Shown here in pieces: positions 17,273 to 26,352 of a DNA stretch of 64,000 nt. The notes under the pieces were generated by a model, which saw only the letters and a program-made list of their open reading frames with translations, did no database searches and was not told the DNA's origin. The stretch is taken from NCBI GenBank assembly GCA_963734085.1, contig CAVTFT010000017.1:248001-312000 (forward strand), written 5' to 3'. Within the stretch, counting starts at the first letter, position 1. Each line of letters begins with the position of its first letter. The DNA is from CAIWHR01 sp963734085. GTDB lineage: Bacteria > Pseudomonadota > Gammaproteobacteria > Burkholderiales > Casimicrobiaceae. The position numbers and the translations under genes were made by a program.

Positions 17273-19711
17273 GTGCAAGCCCCCGTTTCGCGCAACGCAC
17301 CCTGTCCGTGCGGCAGCGGCCTGCGCTACAAGAATTGCCACGGCGCGATTGCGGCGCCCAAGCAGGAGGTCGACCTCCTGAGGACGCATCTCGAGCGCGC
17401 GATGGCCGCGCAGCAAGGGGGCCGCTTCGCCGACGCGGCGGCTTCTTACGAGGCTGCGCTCGCGTTGCAGCCGACGAACTTCGATGCACTCCATATGCTC
17501 GGCGTAGTGCGCTACCAGCAAGGCGACTTCGAGACGGCACGGGACCTTTTGGATCGCGCGCTCGCGATCGATCGGGCGGTTCCGTCGGCACGGTTCAATC
17601 GCGAACTGGTGCAGGCGGCGCTGGACCGCCGGCCGGCCGAAGCCGAAATCGCGCGTGACGCCGAGGCCTTTGCGGCCCGGATGGCGGCGGACACTGGCGC
17701 TGCGATCACTGCGATTGAAGGCGCACCCGTACGCTTGATCGCGTTCTACCTGCCGCAGTTCCATCGCATTGCCGAGAACGACGAATGGTGGGGAGAAGGG
17801 TTCACCGAATGGACCAACGTCCGCAAGGCGCGCGCGAATTTCGATGGACACTGGCAGCCCCACGTTCCGGGTGAGCTCGGCTATTACGACCTCACGGATT
17901 CCGGCGTACGCCAAGCGCAGGCGATGCTCGCGCGTGCGCACGGCATCGACGCGTTCTGCTACTACTATTACTGGTTCGGTGGCCGGCAGCTGCTCGAGCG
18001 ACCCTTGGCCGAAGTGCTCGCGAGCGGCGAACCCGATTTTCCTTTCTGCGTCTGCTGGGCCAACGAGAACTGGACGCGGCGCTGGGACGGGCGCAACGAC
18101 GAGGTGCTGATGCGCCAACGCTACGCGCCGGGCGATGCGCACGCCTTCATTGCCGAGTTGCTGCCGCTGTTCCGAGATCGTCGCTACCTCCGGGTCAACG
18201 GCCGCCCGCTGTTGCTTGTATACAAGATCGCCGACATCCCCGACGTCTCTGCGATGGTGCGGATCTGGCGGGACGCGTGCCGCAGCGCCGGCATCGACGA
18301 TCCGTATCTCTGCGCGGTGCAGCGCCGCGCCGACGACGATCCCACACCGTTCGGGTTCGATGCCGCGGTCGAGTTTCCGCCGATCGGGCACGCTGCCGAG
18401 AACGTGACCGCGCGTATCGCAGGCCTGCGTGCGACGTTTGGCGGTACCGTATTCCGTTACGCGAATCTCGCCGCGCATTACCTGATGCTCCCGCGCCCGC
18501 CGTTTCCGCAATTCCGCGGCGTGACGCCGATGTGGGACAACACCGCGCGGCGACAGGATGACGCGATGATTGTCACGGGCTCGACGCCGGCATCGTTCGG
18601 CGTCTGGCTAACCAACGTTTTGCAGCAGACGCGGCTGCGGCACGACGGCGAGGAGCGCCTGCTCTTCATCAACGCCTGGAACGAATGGGCCGAGGGCAAT
18701 CATATCGAGCCCGATGCCATGCACGGGCGGGGGTACCTCGAAGCGCTGCGCGCAGCGCGCCGCGTCGAAGCCGAGTCGCTGCCTGACCGGCCGTCGCTTG
18801 CGACAATCGAGCACGACCTTGCTGCCGGCATGGCGAGCGGCGCAATCCGCGAGGCGAAATTCGGCGGACTGCGATCGCTCGGAAGCACCGAGGTCGCAGT
18901 GGTCATGCCGCTCTACAACCACGCGCGTTATCTCGAGCGCGCGCTAGCGTCGCTCGCGGCACAGACGCGCGTCCCCGACGAGCTGGTCGTCGTAGACGAC
19001 GGTTCGACCGACGGCAGCGCCGGGATCGTCGAGGCCTTTGCGACCAATGCCCCATTCCCGGTCACGTTGCTGCGGCAGACGAATGCCGGTGCCGATCGCA
19101 CGCTCAATCGAGGCATGGCGCGTGCCCGCGGGGGCATTATCGCGCTCCTCAATTCCGACGACGCGTTCGCGCCGACGCGTCTCGGGAGGCTCGTCGGTGC
19201 CCTCGGCGATGAAGTCGACCTCGCGTTCTCGGCCTGCGAATTCATCGGCGATGACGATCGACCGGCCGACGGCCACTACGTGCGCGGGCTGCGCGAGCGG
19301 ATCGATGAAGCGGTGCGCGCACCAACGCTCCTGCATGCCCTCGTCCGCTACAACGTCGCCGTGTCCACCGGCAATCTGGTGTTCCGGCGTGCGCTGCTCT
19401 CGCACATTGGCGGCTTCGCCCCAATGGCCGTCTGCCACGACTGGGATTTCCTGCTTGCGGCGACCTATGCGACTCGCTTTGCGTTCGTCCCGGAGGCTCT
19501 TTATCGCTATCGACTCCACGACGCGAATACGTTCGCCGGCCGGCGTGTCGCGGGCGTGATCGAAGGCGAGGTCGCGCTGCATCGGTTCTTCGCCGACATC
19601 GCCGCGCACCCGTGGCTCGATGCGCATGCCCGGGCCGCGTTTGTCGCGTTCGCGCGCGATGCCGGGCTCGCCGGTTACCTTGGGCAGGGGTCGGGGAGCG
19701 CTCGCGCGTGA
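17273..19711 (+). CDS. SEC-C/TPR protein fused to WbsX-like (GH99-like) and GT2 glycosyltransferase domains
   Basis: 812 residues in four parts. Residues 6-25 are a SEC-C zinc motif (APCPCGSGLRYKNCHG). Residues about 45-115 are TPR-like (GRFADAAASYEAALALQP). Residues about 151-500 are a WbsX/GH99-like domain (LIAFYLPQFH, EWTNVRKA, NAWNEWAEGNHIEPD), known from O-antigen and capsule loci. Residues about 539-790 are GT2, with VVMPLYNHARYLERAL, VVDDGSTDGS and NSDDAF as the DxD-like site. The GTG at 17273 is the only start that keeps the SEC-C motif. The product is probably a polysaccharide or protein glycosyltransferase of the cytoplasmic face. It overlaps the next gene by 4 nt. Confidence 0.85.
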   Translation: MQAPVSRNAPCPCGSGLRYKNCHGAIAAPKQEVDLLRTHLERAMAAQQGGRFADAAASYEAALALQPTNFDALHMLGVVRYQQGDFETARDLLDRALAIDRAVPSARFNRELVQAALDRRPAEAEIARDAEAFAARMAADTGAAITAIEGAPVRLIAFYLPQFHRIAENDEWWGEGFTEWTNVRKARANFDGHWQPHVPGELGYYDLTDSGVRQAQAMLARAHGIDAFCYYYYWFGGRQLLERPLAEVLASGEPDFPFCVCWANENWTRRWDGRNDEVLMRQRYAPGDAHAFIAELLPLFRDRRYLRVNGRPLLLVYKIADIPDVSAMVRIWRDACRSAGIDDPYLCAVQRRADDDPTPFGFDAAVEFPPIGHAAENVTARIAGLRATFGGTVFRYANLAAHYLMLPRPPFPQFRGVTPMWDNTARRQDDAMIVTGSTPASFGVWLTNVLQQTRLRHDGEERLLFINAWNEWAEGNHIEPDAMHGRGYLEALRAARRVEAESLPDRPSLATIEHDLAAGMASGAIREAKFGGLRSLGSTEVAVVMPLYNHARYLERALASLAAQTRVPDELVVVDDGSTDGSAGIVEAFATNAPFPVTLLRQTNAGADRTLNRGMARARGGIIALLNSDDAFAPTRLGRLVGALGDEVDLAFSACEFIGDDDRPADGHYVRGLRERIDEAVRAPTLLHALVRYNVAVSTGNLVFRRALLSHIGGFAPMAVCHDWDFLLAATYATRFAFVPEALYRYRLHDANTFAGRRVAGVIEGEVALHRFFADIAAHPWLDAHARAAFVAFARDAGLAGYLGQGSGSARA

Positions 19712-21768
19712 CGCTGTTTGCGCCGCCCATGTCGCGCAACGCGCCGTGCCCCTGTGGCAGCGGCCTACGCTACAAGAACTGCCATGGGGCGGTGGACAAG
19801 GCGGACGAGGTGAGTTCGCTCCTCACGGCGGCGCTCGCCGCGCAGCAGGACGGGCGCCTTGCCGACGCGGAAGATCTCTATGCGCGCGCGCTGGCGCGCG
19901 AGCCTTCCAATTTCGACGCGCTGCATATGCTGGGTGTCACCCTCTTTCAGAGCCAGGATCTGGTACGGGCGTACGAGTTGATGAGTGCCGCCTGTGCGCT
20001 GCGCCCGGACGTTGTCGAAGCTGCCCGCAACCTTGAGCTCGTCGAGGGTGCGCTGCGCCGTGTCGATGCGCAGGCGAAGTACCGAATCTGGATCGCGACG
20101 ACCGAGAAGGCGTCCGCCGCAGCTCGCGCGCCCTTGCGGGATGCCATCGCCGGACGAGCCGACGCACCGCTGCTCTCGCTCGTGATGCCAGCGTACAACT
20201 CGTCGCCGTGCTGGCTCGCTCTGTGCCTGGACAGCGTTTTGGCGCAGACGTATCCCAACTGGGAGCTTTGCATCGCCGACGACGCGTCGACCGATCCCGC
20301 GTCGCGCGAGACCCTGGCCCGCTACGCCTCGCGCGATCCTCGCATTCACGTCGTGTGGCGCACCGTCAACGGTCACATCTCGGCCGCGTCCAATTCGGCG
20401 CTGGAGATCGTAACGGGCGCGTATGTGGCGCTGCTCGACCACGACGACGCACTGCCGCCGCACGCCCTGGGTGAGGTCGCGCTCGCGCTCGCCGATAAAC
20501 CGGGCACCTACATCCTTTACACGGACGAGGACAAGTTGGACGAGCAGGGCGAGCGTTTCGAGCCCTACTTCAAGCCGGACTGGAATCCGGCGCTTGCCAG
20601 CAGCCAGAACTTCGTCAGCCATCTGGGCGTCTATCGCACCGAGCTCATGCGGTCGGTCGGCGGCTTCCGGACGGGTTTCGAAGGCGCACAGGATTGGGAC
20701 CTCCTGCTTCGCTGCGCGGAGCGGGTCGAACCCGCGCGCATCCACCATCTGGCGCAGGTGCTGTATCACTGGCGCTCGGTCGCCGGCTCCACGGCTCGTA
20801 CGATGGCGAGCAAGGATTACGCGAGCGCGGCGCAAGAGCGCACGGTACGCGAACGCGCGCGCCGTGCCGGGTGCGAGGTTGCCATCGTGCGGGTCGTTTA
20901 CGGGGCGTTCTTGCAGGCCGATCCCGTCGTCGCGACGCTGCCGCAGATCTCCGTCGTCGTGCTGGATCCACCGTCAATGCTTCCGGGCGAAGCGGTCGCG
21001 CGCTGGCACGCACATGCGGGAGCGGCAGCCGTCGAGGTCCTCCCGGTTGCGGTGGAATGCGAGGCGGCGCTCGAGCTGGACGACGCGCCGCTCTGTCTGG
21101 GGCAGGCAGGCGCAGAGGCGATCAACGCAGCGGTCGCCACCGCGAGAGGCGACCTCATCGTGTTCGTTGCGGGCAACGCGGTACCGGCGGACGCTGGATG
21201 GCTCGCCCGGCTTGCAGCGCACGCCGTGCAACCGGGCGTCGGGTGTGTCGGCGGCGTGACGTTCGACGCGACGCGCCGGACAGCGCGCGGCGGCTACATC
21301 CTCGACCCGGATGCCGTTGCCGCGACTGCCTTTGCGCGCGATCCCCAGGGATTCGTCGGGATGGCCGGCCGCAATCAGGTCGTGCAGAACCTGTCCGCGG
21401 TGTCGCTGTCGGGACTTGCCGTTCGTCGCGCCACATGGGATGCGGCGCAAGGGCTCGATGTCCTCCATCTTGCGGTGGCTTATCACGACATCGATCTTTG
21501 CCTGCGGCTTGCGGAGCGCGGACTGCGACACGTCTGGCATCCCGGCGTTGTGTTTGCCGATGAGCGTCCGTTGCGCCTCCGGGCGACGCCGTCACCACCG
21601 ACTGCTGCAGGAGTCGAAGACGCCGCGTATATGCGTAAACGTCATCGTGCGGCGCTCTCCCTGGATCCCGCCTACAATCCACATCTTTCGCGGCCGCCGC
21701 GACTGTTCGAGATTCCGGGTGGAGGCGGTAATGGCGAACCCGACCGAGCTATGCCTAACCCCCGATGA
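19708..21768 (+). CDS. SEC-C/TPR protein fused to GT2 glycosyltransferase domains
   Basis: 686 residues. SEC-C is at about 8-27, almost identical in protein to the upstream gene but with many silent changes. TPR-like repeats are at about 45-110 (GRLADAEDLYARALAREP, NFDALHMLGV). GT2 is at about 154-390: LVMPAYNSSPCWLALCLDS, ADDASTD, LLDHDDALPPHAL and YTDEDK. A second, weaker glycosyltransferase-like region follows (about 410-640; ARGDLIVFVAGNAVPAD, YHDIDLCLRLAERG) with a degenerate nucleotide-binding start. Start GTG 19708 has a GGGGAG site and a GTGA overlap with the previous stop; ATG 19729 is an alternative. The tandem GT2 arrangement resembles rhamnosyltransferase-type enzymes. Confidence 0.83.
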   Translation: MTLFAPPMSRNAPCPCGSGLRYKNCHGAVDKADEVSSLLTAALAAQQDGRLADAEDLYARALAREPSNFDALHMLGVTLFQSQDLVRAYELMSAACALRPDVVEAARNLELVEGALRRVDAQAKYRIWIATTEKASAAARAPLRDAIAGRADAPLLSLVMPAYNSSPCWLALCLDSVLAQTYPNWELCIADDASTDPASRETLARYASRDPRIHVVWRTVNGHISAASNSALEIVTGAYVALLDHDDALPPHALGEVALALADKPGTYILYTDEDKLDEQGERFEPYFKPDWNPALASSQNFVSHLGVYRTELMRSVGGFRTGFEGAQDWDLLLRCAERVEPARIHHLAQVLYHWRSVAGSTARTMASKDYASAAQERTVRERARRAGCEVAIVRVVYGAFLQADPVVATLPQISVVVLDPPSMLPGEAVARWHAHAGAAAVEVLPVAVECEAALELDDAPLCLGQAGAEAINAAVATARGDLIVFVAGNAVPADAGWLARLAAHAVQPGVGCVGGVTFDATRRTARGGYILDPDAVAATAFARDPQGFVGMAGRNQVVQNLSAVSLSGLAVRRATWDAAQGLDVLHLAVAYHDIDLCLRLAERGLRHVWHPGVVFADERPLRLRATPSPPTAAGVEDAAYMRKRHRAALSLDPAYNPHLSRPPRLFEIPGGGGNGEPDRAMPNPR

Positions 21769-23564
21769 CTGTTGAGCTCACGCCCGCAGGCGTGCGGTGG
21801 CTCGCCGCTGCGCCAGAGCGTGCGATCCCGTGCACCGTTTGCGGCAATCCCGGCCCGCATGCTCCGATCCTGTCGGTGCCCGGGATGGCGTCGCCACATC
21901 CGCTGCTGACGCTAGTGCGCTGCTCAGCCTGCGGCAGCGGGTTCTACGATCCGCCCGGCATCCACGACTTCAGCGATCTCAATCAGGACCGCGACGAATT
22001 CTGGCGCTTCTACATCGAGACAGGAGGTGGTGTCTGGGAAACGATCTGGCCGCTATTGGCGATCGCCGACCACCGGCTGCGTACGCTGCTCGATGTCGGC
22101 TGCGGCTTCGGCTTCGCCGTCGATTTCTGGAAGCGCACGCGCCGCGGCGACGCGGTTGGCGTCGAGCTGGCCAAGTACGGCCGGATGGGTGCCCGACTGC
22201 TCGACATCCCGGTCTACCACGAGCTTCTGCAGGACTGCCAGCCGCTCGCCGGCCGCCGCTTCGACCTCGTCTACGCCTCGGAGGTCGTCGAGCACGTGGC
22301 GGATCCGGCGGCGTTCGTTGCGCTGCTGGCCGAGCGCCTGACGCCGGGGGGCGTGCTCGTGCTCACGACGCCGACGGTCGATTACGTGCGGCCCGAGAAC
22401 CTGTCGCACACGTTGCTCGCCGCCCTTTCCCCCGGATTCCACGGCTTCCTGTTGTCTGCGCAAGCGCTCGGCGATCTCGCAAGGGCAGCAGGGCTGGCGC
22501 ACGTCGAGGTGCACACCTTCGGCGAGCGCCAGATGCTCTGGGCTTCGCGCGCGCCATTGGTGCTCGATTTCGAGGACGGGCGGATGCGTGGACCGTACCT
22601 CGATTACATGGCCGCGCACGTCGCGCAGCGCGATTCCGGTTCGCCAGTCTGGCAGGGTTATGCCTACCGGCTTCTGCGCGATTTGACGAATGCGGGGCGG
22701 TACGCGCAAGCACAGCCGCTCGCACAATCGCTGTTCGCCGCAGTCGCCGAAAGCCACGGCGCGCACGTCCTGGATCCCGCTACGACCCTCGTGAAGGTCG
22801 CCGCCTGCACCACGCTCGCCGACTTTGGTCGCGTGGCCCCTTTCTTCCTGCCTGGGCTTTATTACCAGCGTGCTGCGATCGCCCACCATCACGAGCGCGA
22901 CATCCCAACCGCCATCGCGATGTACCGCGGCATGATCGGCCTTGCGCAAGAGATCTCGCGCTTCTCGGCGTTGTCGTTCCTGGAAGCCGTTGCGCTCGTG
23001 TGGCCGGCCCGAGCCCAGGTCGCGGGGATCATGCTGGCGCAGGACGACCTCCCCGCTGCCGCGGACGTCTTCACCCGACTCGCGGCGGAGGGCCGCCACT
23101 GCAACGAAGCAGACGGTTTCGCGGTGGTGAGCGCGGGCTACGTCGACAGCGTCGTCCCCCGCGCATGCGAAGAACTGTTCGTTCGCGGCCGCCCGGATCT
23201 CGCGCGGCGTGCATTCAATGCATGGCTTGCGGATCTCGCGGATCGCCGCCCGCGAATCGACTGGACGGATCCGGCGACGGTCGAGCGTGCGCTTGGCGCG
23301 CCCGCGGTCTGCGGCGAGCCGTCGGACTTGGCGTTCGGCCTTTTCTTCGCGGGGTTGCTGGAGGCCGCCGCCGGATCGGCGGCGCCGACTTACGAGCGGC
23401 TGCATGCGATACAGCGGTTGGCGGGCAAGCACGCGACGCATCCGGTGCTGGGGCCGCGCCTCGCGCATTACGCATCCATCGCCGCGCGCTACCTGCCGGC
23501 GCCGCCGCGCCGGCCGTTGTTCGATGCGTCGTTTACGCTGGTTCAGCCGCCTTCGAAGTGGTGA
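21765..23564 (+). CDS. Class I SAM-dependent methyltransferase with N-terminal CxxC zinc ribbon
   Basis: 599 residues. The N-terminal two CxxC pairs (PCTVCGNPG and VRCSACGSGFYDP, residues about 22-62) suggest a zinc ribbon. The Rossmann methyltransferase core is at about 105-260 with LLDVGCGFGFAVDFWKR, FDLVYASEVVEHVADP and PGGVLVLTTP. The C-terminal 300 residues are helical and unassigned, with possible repeat helices (ALSFLEAVALVWPARAQ, DLPAAADVFTRLAAEG). The ATG overlaps the previous stop by 4 nt, so it belongs to the glycosyltransferase operon and probably modifies the same glycan. Confidence 0.85.
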   Translation: MTVELTPAGVRWLAAAPERAIPCTVCGNPGPHAPILSVPGMASPHPLLTLVRCSACGSGFYDPPGIHDFSDLNQDRDEFWRFYIETGGGVWETIWPLLAIADHRLRTLLDVGCGFGFAVDFWKRTRRGDAVGVELAKYGRMGARLLDIPVYHELLQDCQPLAGRRFDLVYASEVVEHVADPAAFVALLAERLTPGGVLVLTTPTVDYVRPENLSHTLLAALSPGFHGFLLSAQALGDLARAAGLAHVEVHTFGERQMLWASRAPLVLDFEDGRMRGPYLDYMAAHVAQRDSGSPVWQGYAYRLLRDLTNAGRYAQAQPLAQSLFAAVAESHGAHVLDPATTLVKVAACTTLADFGRVAPFFLPGLYYQRAAIAHHHERDIPTAIAMYRGMIGLAQEISRFSALSFLEAVALVWPARAQVAGIMLAQDDLPAAADVFTRLAAEGRHCNEADGFAVVSAGYVDSVVPRACEELFVRGRPDLARRAFNAWLADLADRRPRIDWTDPATVERALGAPAVCGEPSDLAFGLFFAGLLEAAAGSAAPTYERLHAIQRLAGKHATHPVLGPRLAHYASIAARYLPAPPRRPLFDASFTLVQPPSKW

Positions 23565-23587
23565 AAGGTGGAATGGACCGTGCTCTC

Positions 23588-25072
23588 CTAGAGAATCTCC
23601 GCCGCGTGGTCGGCGAGCCGCGAGCGTTCGCCCCGCTGCAGCGTCACGTGGCCCGAGTGCGCCCAGTTCTTGAAACGATCGACCACGTAGGTGATCCCCG
23701 AGCTGCCTTCGGTGAGGTAGGGCGTATCGATCTGCGCGATGTTGCCGAGGCAGACGACCTTGGTGCCGGGACCGGCGCGCGTCACCAGCGTCTTCATCTG
23801 CTTGGGTGTGAGGTTCTGCGCCTCGTCGATGATCAGGTACTTGTTGATGAACGTGCGGCCGCGCATGAAGTTCAGGCTCTTCACCTTGATGCGCGAGCGG
23901 ATCAGGTCGCGCGTCGCGGCGCGGCCCCATTCGCCGGCCTCGTCGTCGGTCTTGTTCAGCACGTCGAGGTTGTCTTCGAGCGCACCCATCCACGGGTTCA
24001 TCTTCTCCTCTTCGGTCCCGGGGAGGAAGCCGATGTCCTCGCCCACGGGAACCGTTACCCGGGTCATGATGATCTCGGAATAGACCTTGAACTCGAGGGT
24101 GAGCATCAGGCCCGCGGCGAGCGTCAAGAGCGTCTTGCCGGTGCCCGCCTGGCCCAGCAGCGAGACGAAATCGACCTCCGGGTTCATGAGCAGGTTGAGC
24201 GCGAAGTTCTGCTCGCGATTGCGCGCGGTGATGCCCCAGACGTTGTTCTTCTGATGCGTGTAATCCTTCAACGTCTGCAGCACCGCGGTCCGGCCGTTGA
24301 CTTCCTTCACCAGCGCGTAGAGCGGCGCTTCGCCCTGCGCTTCCTGGTAGATGAACTCGTTCACGAGCAGCGACGGCACCAGCGGGCCGGTGATCCGGTA
24401 GTACGTGTGCCCGCCGTGCTGCCACGACTCCATCGCCTTGCCGTGCCGTTCCCAGAAGTCGCCGGGGAGCTCCTGCATTCCGGAATAGAGAAGCTCGGTG
24501 TCCTCGAGCACCTTGTCGTTGTAATAGTCCTCGGCCGCGATCCCCAGTGCCCGCGCCTTGATCCGCATGTTGATGTCCTTGCTCACCAGGATCACGTGGC
24601 GCTTAGGGTGCAAATGTTGCAGATGCATGACGACCGCGAGGATCTGGTTGTCGGCCTTGCCGTTCGCAAGCGAGGACGGCAGCACCGTAGTGATCACTTC
24701 GGTCTGCAGGTAGAGCTTGCCGCTCGCCGCACCGCCCGACTTGGCGTCGAGCGGGATGCCCTCGGCGATTCCGTTCGGCATCGCTGTCACGAGCTCGTCA
24801 AGAAAGCGCGATGCCTGCCGCGCGTTGCGCGCGACTTCGCTCACGCCTTTCTTGTTGCTGTCGAGCTCCTCGAGCGTGAGGATCGGCAGATAGATGTCGT
24901 GCTCTTCGAACCGGAAGAGGCTTGTGGGGTCGTGCATCAACACGTTCGTGTCGAGCACGAAGAGCTTGCTGGGCAACTGGAGGCGGGTGGTCGGGCCGGG
25001 CTTGCCGGCGGGTTTGACGGACTTGCGGGCAACGAGCGTGAGCGGGGTGGGGCGGGTCTTGCGCTCGACCAT
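23588..25072 (-). CDS. PhoH-family ATPase with N-terminal PIN domain (PhoH2/YlaK type)
   Basis: 494 residues. The N-terminal PIN nuclease domain (about 35-175) has KLFVLDTNVLMHDP, EELDSNKKG, ADNQILAV and VSKDINMRIKARALG, retaining the acidic residues. The C-terminal PhoH ATPase has Walker A LGQAGTGKTLLTLAAG, Walker B YLIIDEAQNLTPKQMKTL, and GNIAQIDTPYL. PIN-PhoH proteins are linked to RNA unwinding and cleavage. ATG 25072 has AGGAGG just upstream. It converges with the methyltransferase gene with 23 nt between stops. Confidence 0.92.
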   Translation of the reverse strand: MVERKTRPTPLTLVARKSVKPAGKPGPTTRLQLPSKLFVLDTNVLMHDPTSLFRFEEHDIYLPILTLEELDSNKKGVSEVARNARQASRFLDELVTAMPNGIAEGIPLDAKSGGAASGKLYLQTEVITTVLPSSLANGKADNQILAVVMHLQHLHPKRHVILVSKDINMRIKARALGIAAEDYYNDKVLEDTELLYSGMQELPGDFWERHGKAMESWQHGGHTYYRITGPLVPSLLVNEFIYQEAQGEAPLYALVKEVNGRTAVLQTLKDYTHQKNNVWGITARNREQNFALNLLMNPEVDFVSLLGQAGTGKTLLTLAAGLMLTLEFKVYSEIIMTRVTVPVGEDIGFLPGTEEEKMNPWMGALEDNLDVLNKTDDEAGEWGRAATRDLIRSRIKVKSLNFMRGRTFINKYLIIDEAQNLTPKQMKTLVTRAGPGTKVVCLGNIAQIDTPYLTEGSSGITYVVDRFKNWAHSGHVTLQRGERSRLADHAAEIL

Positions 25073-25330
25073 GGGCCTCCTGGGCGGCGTACGGTACGGT
25101 GATGAGGGGGACGGCGATTGCGGCCCTATCCTAGCGCTGCGCCGCCGTCTTGTACAAGCAATGGTGGTCAGGCCGGCGGCCAACCGCGATCCGTTGTGGT
25201 GTTTTTCAGACGACGGCATCGACGCCGCGGCAATGCGCTCCAGGTGATCGAACTGTGGTGCACACCGGGAGGCGTGGATCTAGCGAGCGTGCGAGAATCC
25301 CGCACCCCGCTCGTCGAACGGATTCACCGC

Positions 25331-25777
25331 ATGCGTAAGTGGCTTCTCGGATACCTGCTCGTCGCCATCATCGCCGCCATCCTGTGGGGCAGCGACTGGA
25401 TCACGCTGCAGGGCGAGCGCACGGTCTACACGGTCCGTTGCGACCAGGGTGTGTGGCAAGGAACGAAATGCACGGGAAGGCTCGTCGCCGCCGAGCGCCA
25501 TGCATTCCGGGCAAGCAGGAGTCGCAACGAGGTCGTCTATTGGATTCGCGAGTCGAAGGCGCCCTCGGGAAAATATACCGATTGCATGGTCAAGGATCGC
25601 GACAACTGGACGTGTAATGTTCGCACGGATCAGCGGCCGGCGATCACCTACGAGATGGTGCAAGGCAAGCCGACGCATACCGACATGACCGAGATCGTTC
25701 CGTTTTATGCGGTGCCCAAATGGGAATGGTGGCTGATGAAGATCGGCTGCTGGTTCTTCCACAACGCCAGCAACTGA
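25331..25777 (+). CDS. Hypothetical single-pass membrane protein
   Basis: 148 residues, not recognised. The N-terminal membrane anchor (WLLGYLLVAIIAAILWGSDW) is followed by a soluble domain with four Cys: two early (VRCDQGVWQGTKCTG) and two later (YTDCMVKDRDNWTCNV), suggesting periplasmic disulfides. The C terminus is Trp-rich and hydrophobic (WEWWLMKIGCWFF). The ATG at 25331 is preferred because upstream codons show no protein-like pattern. The 258-bp gap back to phoH must hold divergent promoters, but none is obvious. Confidence 0.65.
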   Translation: MRKWLLGYLLVAIIAAILWGSDWITLQGERTVYTVRCDQGVWQGTKCTGRLVAAERHAFRASRSRNEVVYWIRESKAPSGKYTDCMVKDRDNWTCNVRTDQRPAITYEMVQGKPTHTDMTEIVPFYAVPKWEWWLMKIGCWFFHNASN

Positions 25778-25848
25778 GCCGTACCCGACCGGCGGTATGT
25801 AGCGGCATTCCGCGAGAGCCCCTGGATTCCCCGCGTGTCGGATGGCCC

Positions 25849-26304
25849 TCAGAGCGCTCTTAGCGCCTCCAGCACTTCGTCGGCGTGCCCGGCGACCCTG
25901 ACGCCGCGCCATTCGCGGGCGAGCTTTCCATCGGCTCCGATCAGGAACGTCGAGCGCTCGATCCCGCGCACCTGCTTGCCGTACATGTTCTTCATCTTGA
26001 TCACGCCGAATTGCGTGCAGAGCTTCTCGTCGGCATCCGAGATGAGTTCGAAGGGAAATTCCATCTTCGCCTTGAAGCCCTCGTGCGACTTGAGGCTGTC
26101 GCGCGAAATGCCGGCGATGACGGCACCGGCCTTCGAGAACTGCTTGTAGCGATCGCGGAAATCCGCACCCTCAGTGGTGCAACCGGGCGTGTTGTCCTTC
26201 GGGTAGAAGTACAGCACGACGGGATGGCCTTTGTGGGCAGACAGCCTGAACGTCGAACCGCCGGTCGCAGGGGCCGCGAAATCCGCAACTTTCTTGCCGA
26301 GCAT
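25849..26304 (-). CDS. bcp: Bcp/PrxQ-type thioredoxin-dependent peroxiredoxin
   Basis: 151 residues. The peroxidatic Cys lies in YPKDNTPGCTTEGADFRD. The resolving Cys usually found five residues later in Bcp is absent (GAD instead), though another Cys occurs in EKLCTQFGV. The C-terminal strand reads STFLIGADGKL. ATG 26304 has an AAGGAG site. It lies 48 nt downstream of arnD on the same strand, so it may be read as the last gene of the arn transcript. Confidence 0.93.
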   Translation of the reverse strand: MLGKKVADFAAPATGGSTFRLSAHKGHPVVLYFYPKDNTPGCTTEGADFRDRYKQFSKAGAVIAGISRDSLKSHEGFKAKMEFPFELISDADEKLCTQFGVIKMKNMYGKQVRGIERSTFLIGADGKLAREWRGVRVAGHADEVLEALRAL

Positions 26305-26352
26305 GAAGGGCTCCTTTCGAAACGAAGTGTGTCGTCGCGTTCTGCGCGTGAC

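Noticed and set aside
22053..24425. 790-codon minus-strand frame overlapping the methyltransferase and phoH
   Set aside because: Out of frame with the PhoH gene and lacking any domain; shadow frame.
21797..25102. 1101-codon plus-strand frame across the methyltransferase and phoH
   Set aside because: Very long but compositionally biased; it covers two well-supported genes in other frames. Long overlapping frames are expected at this GC content.
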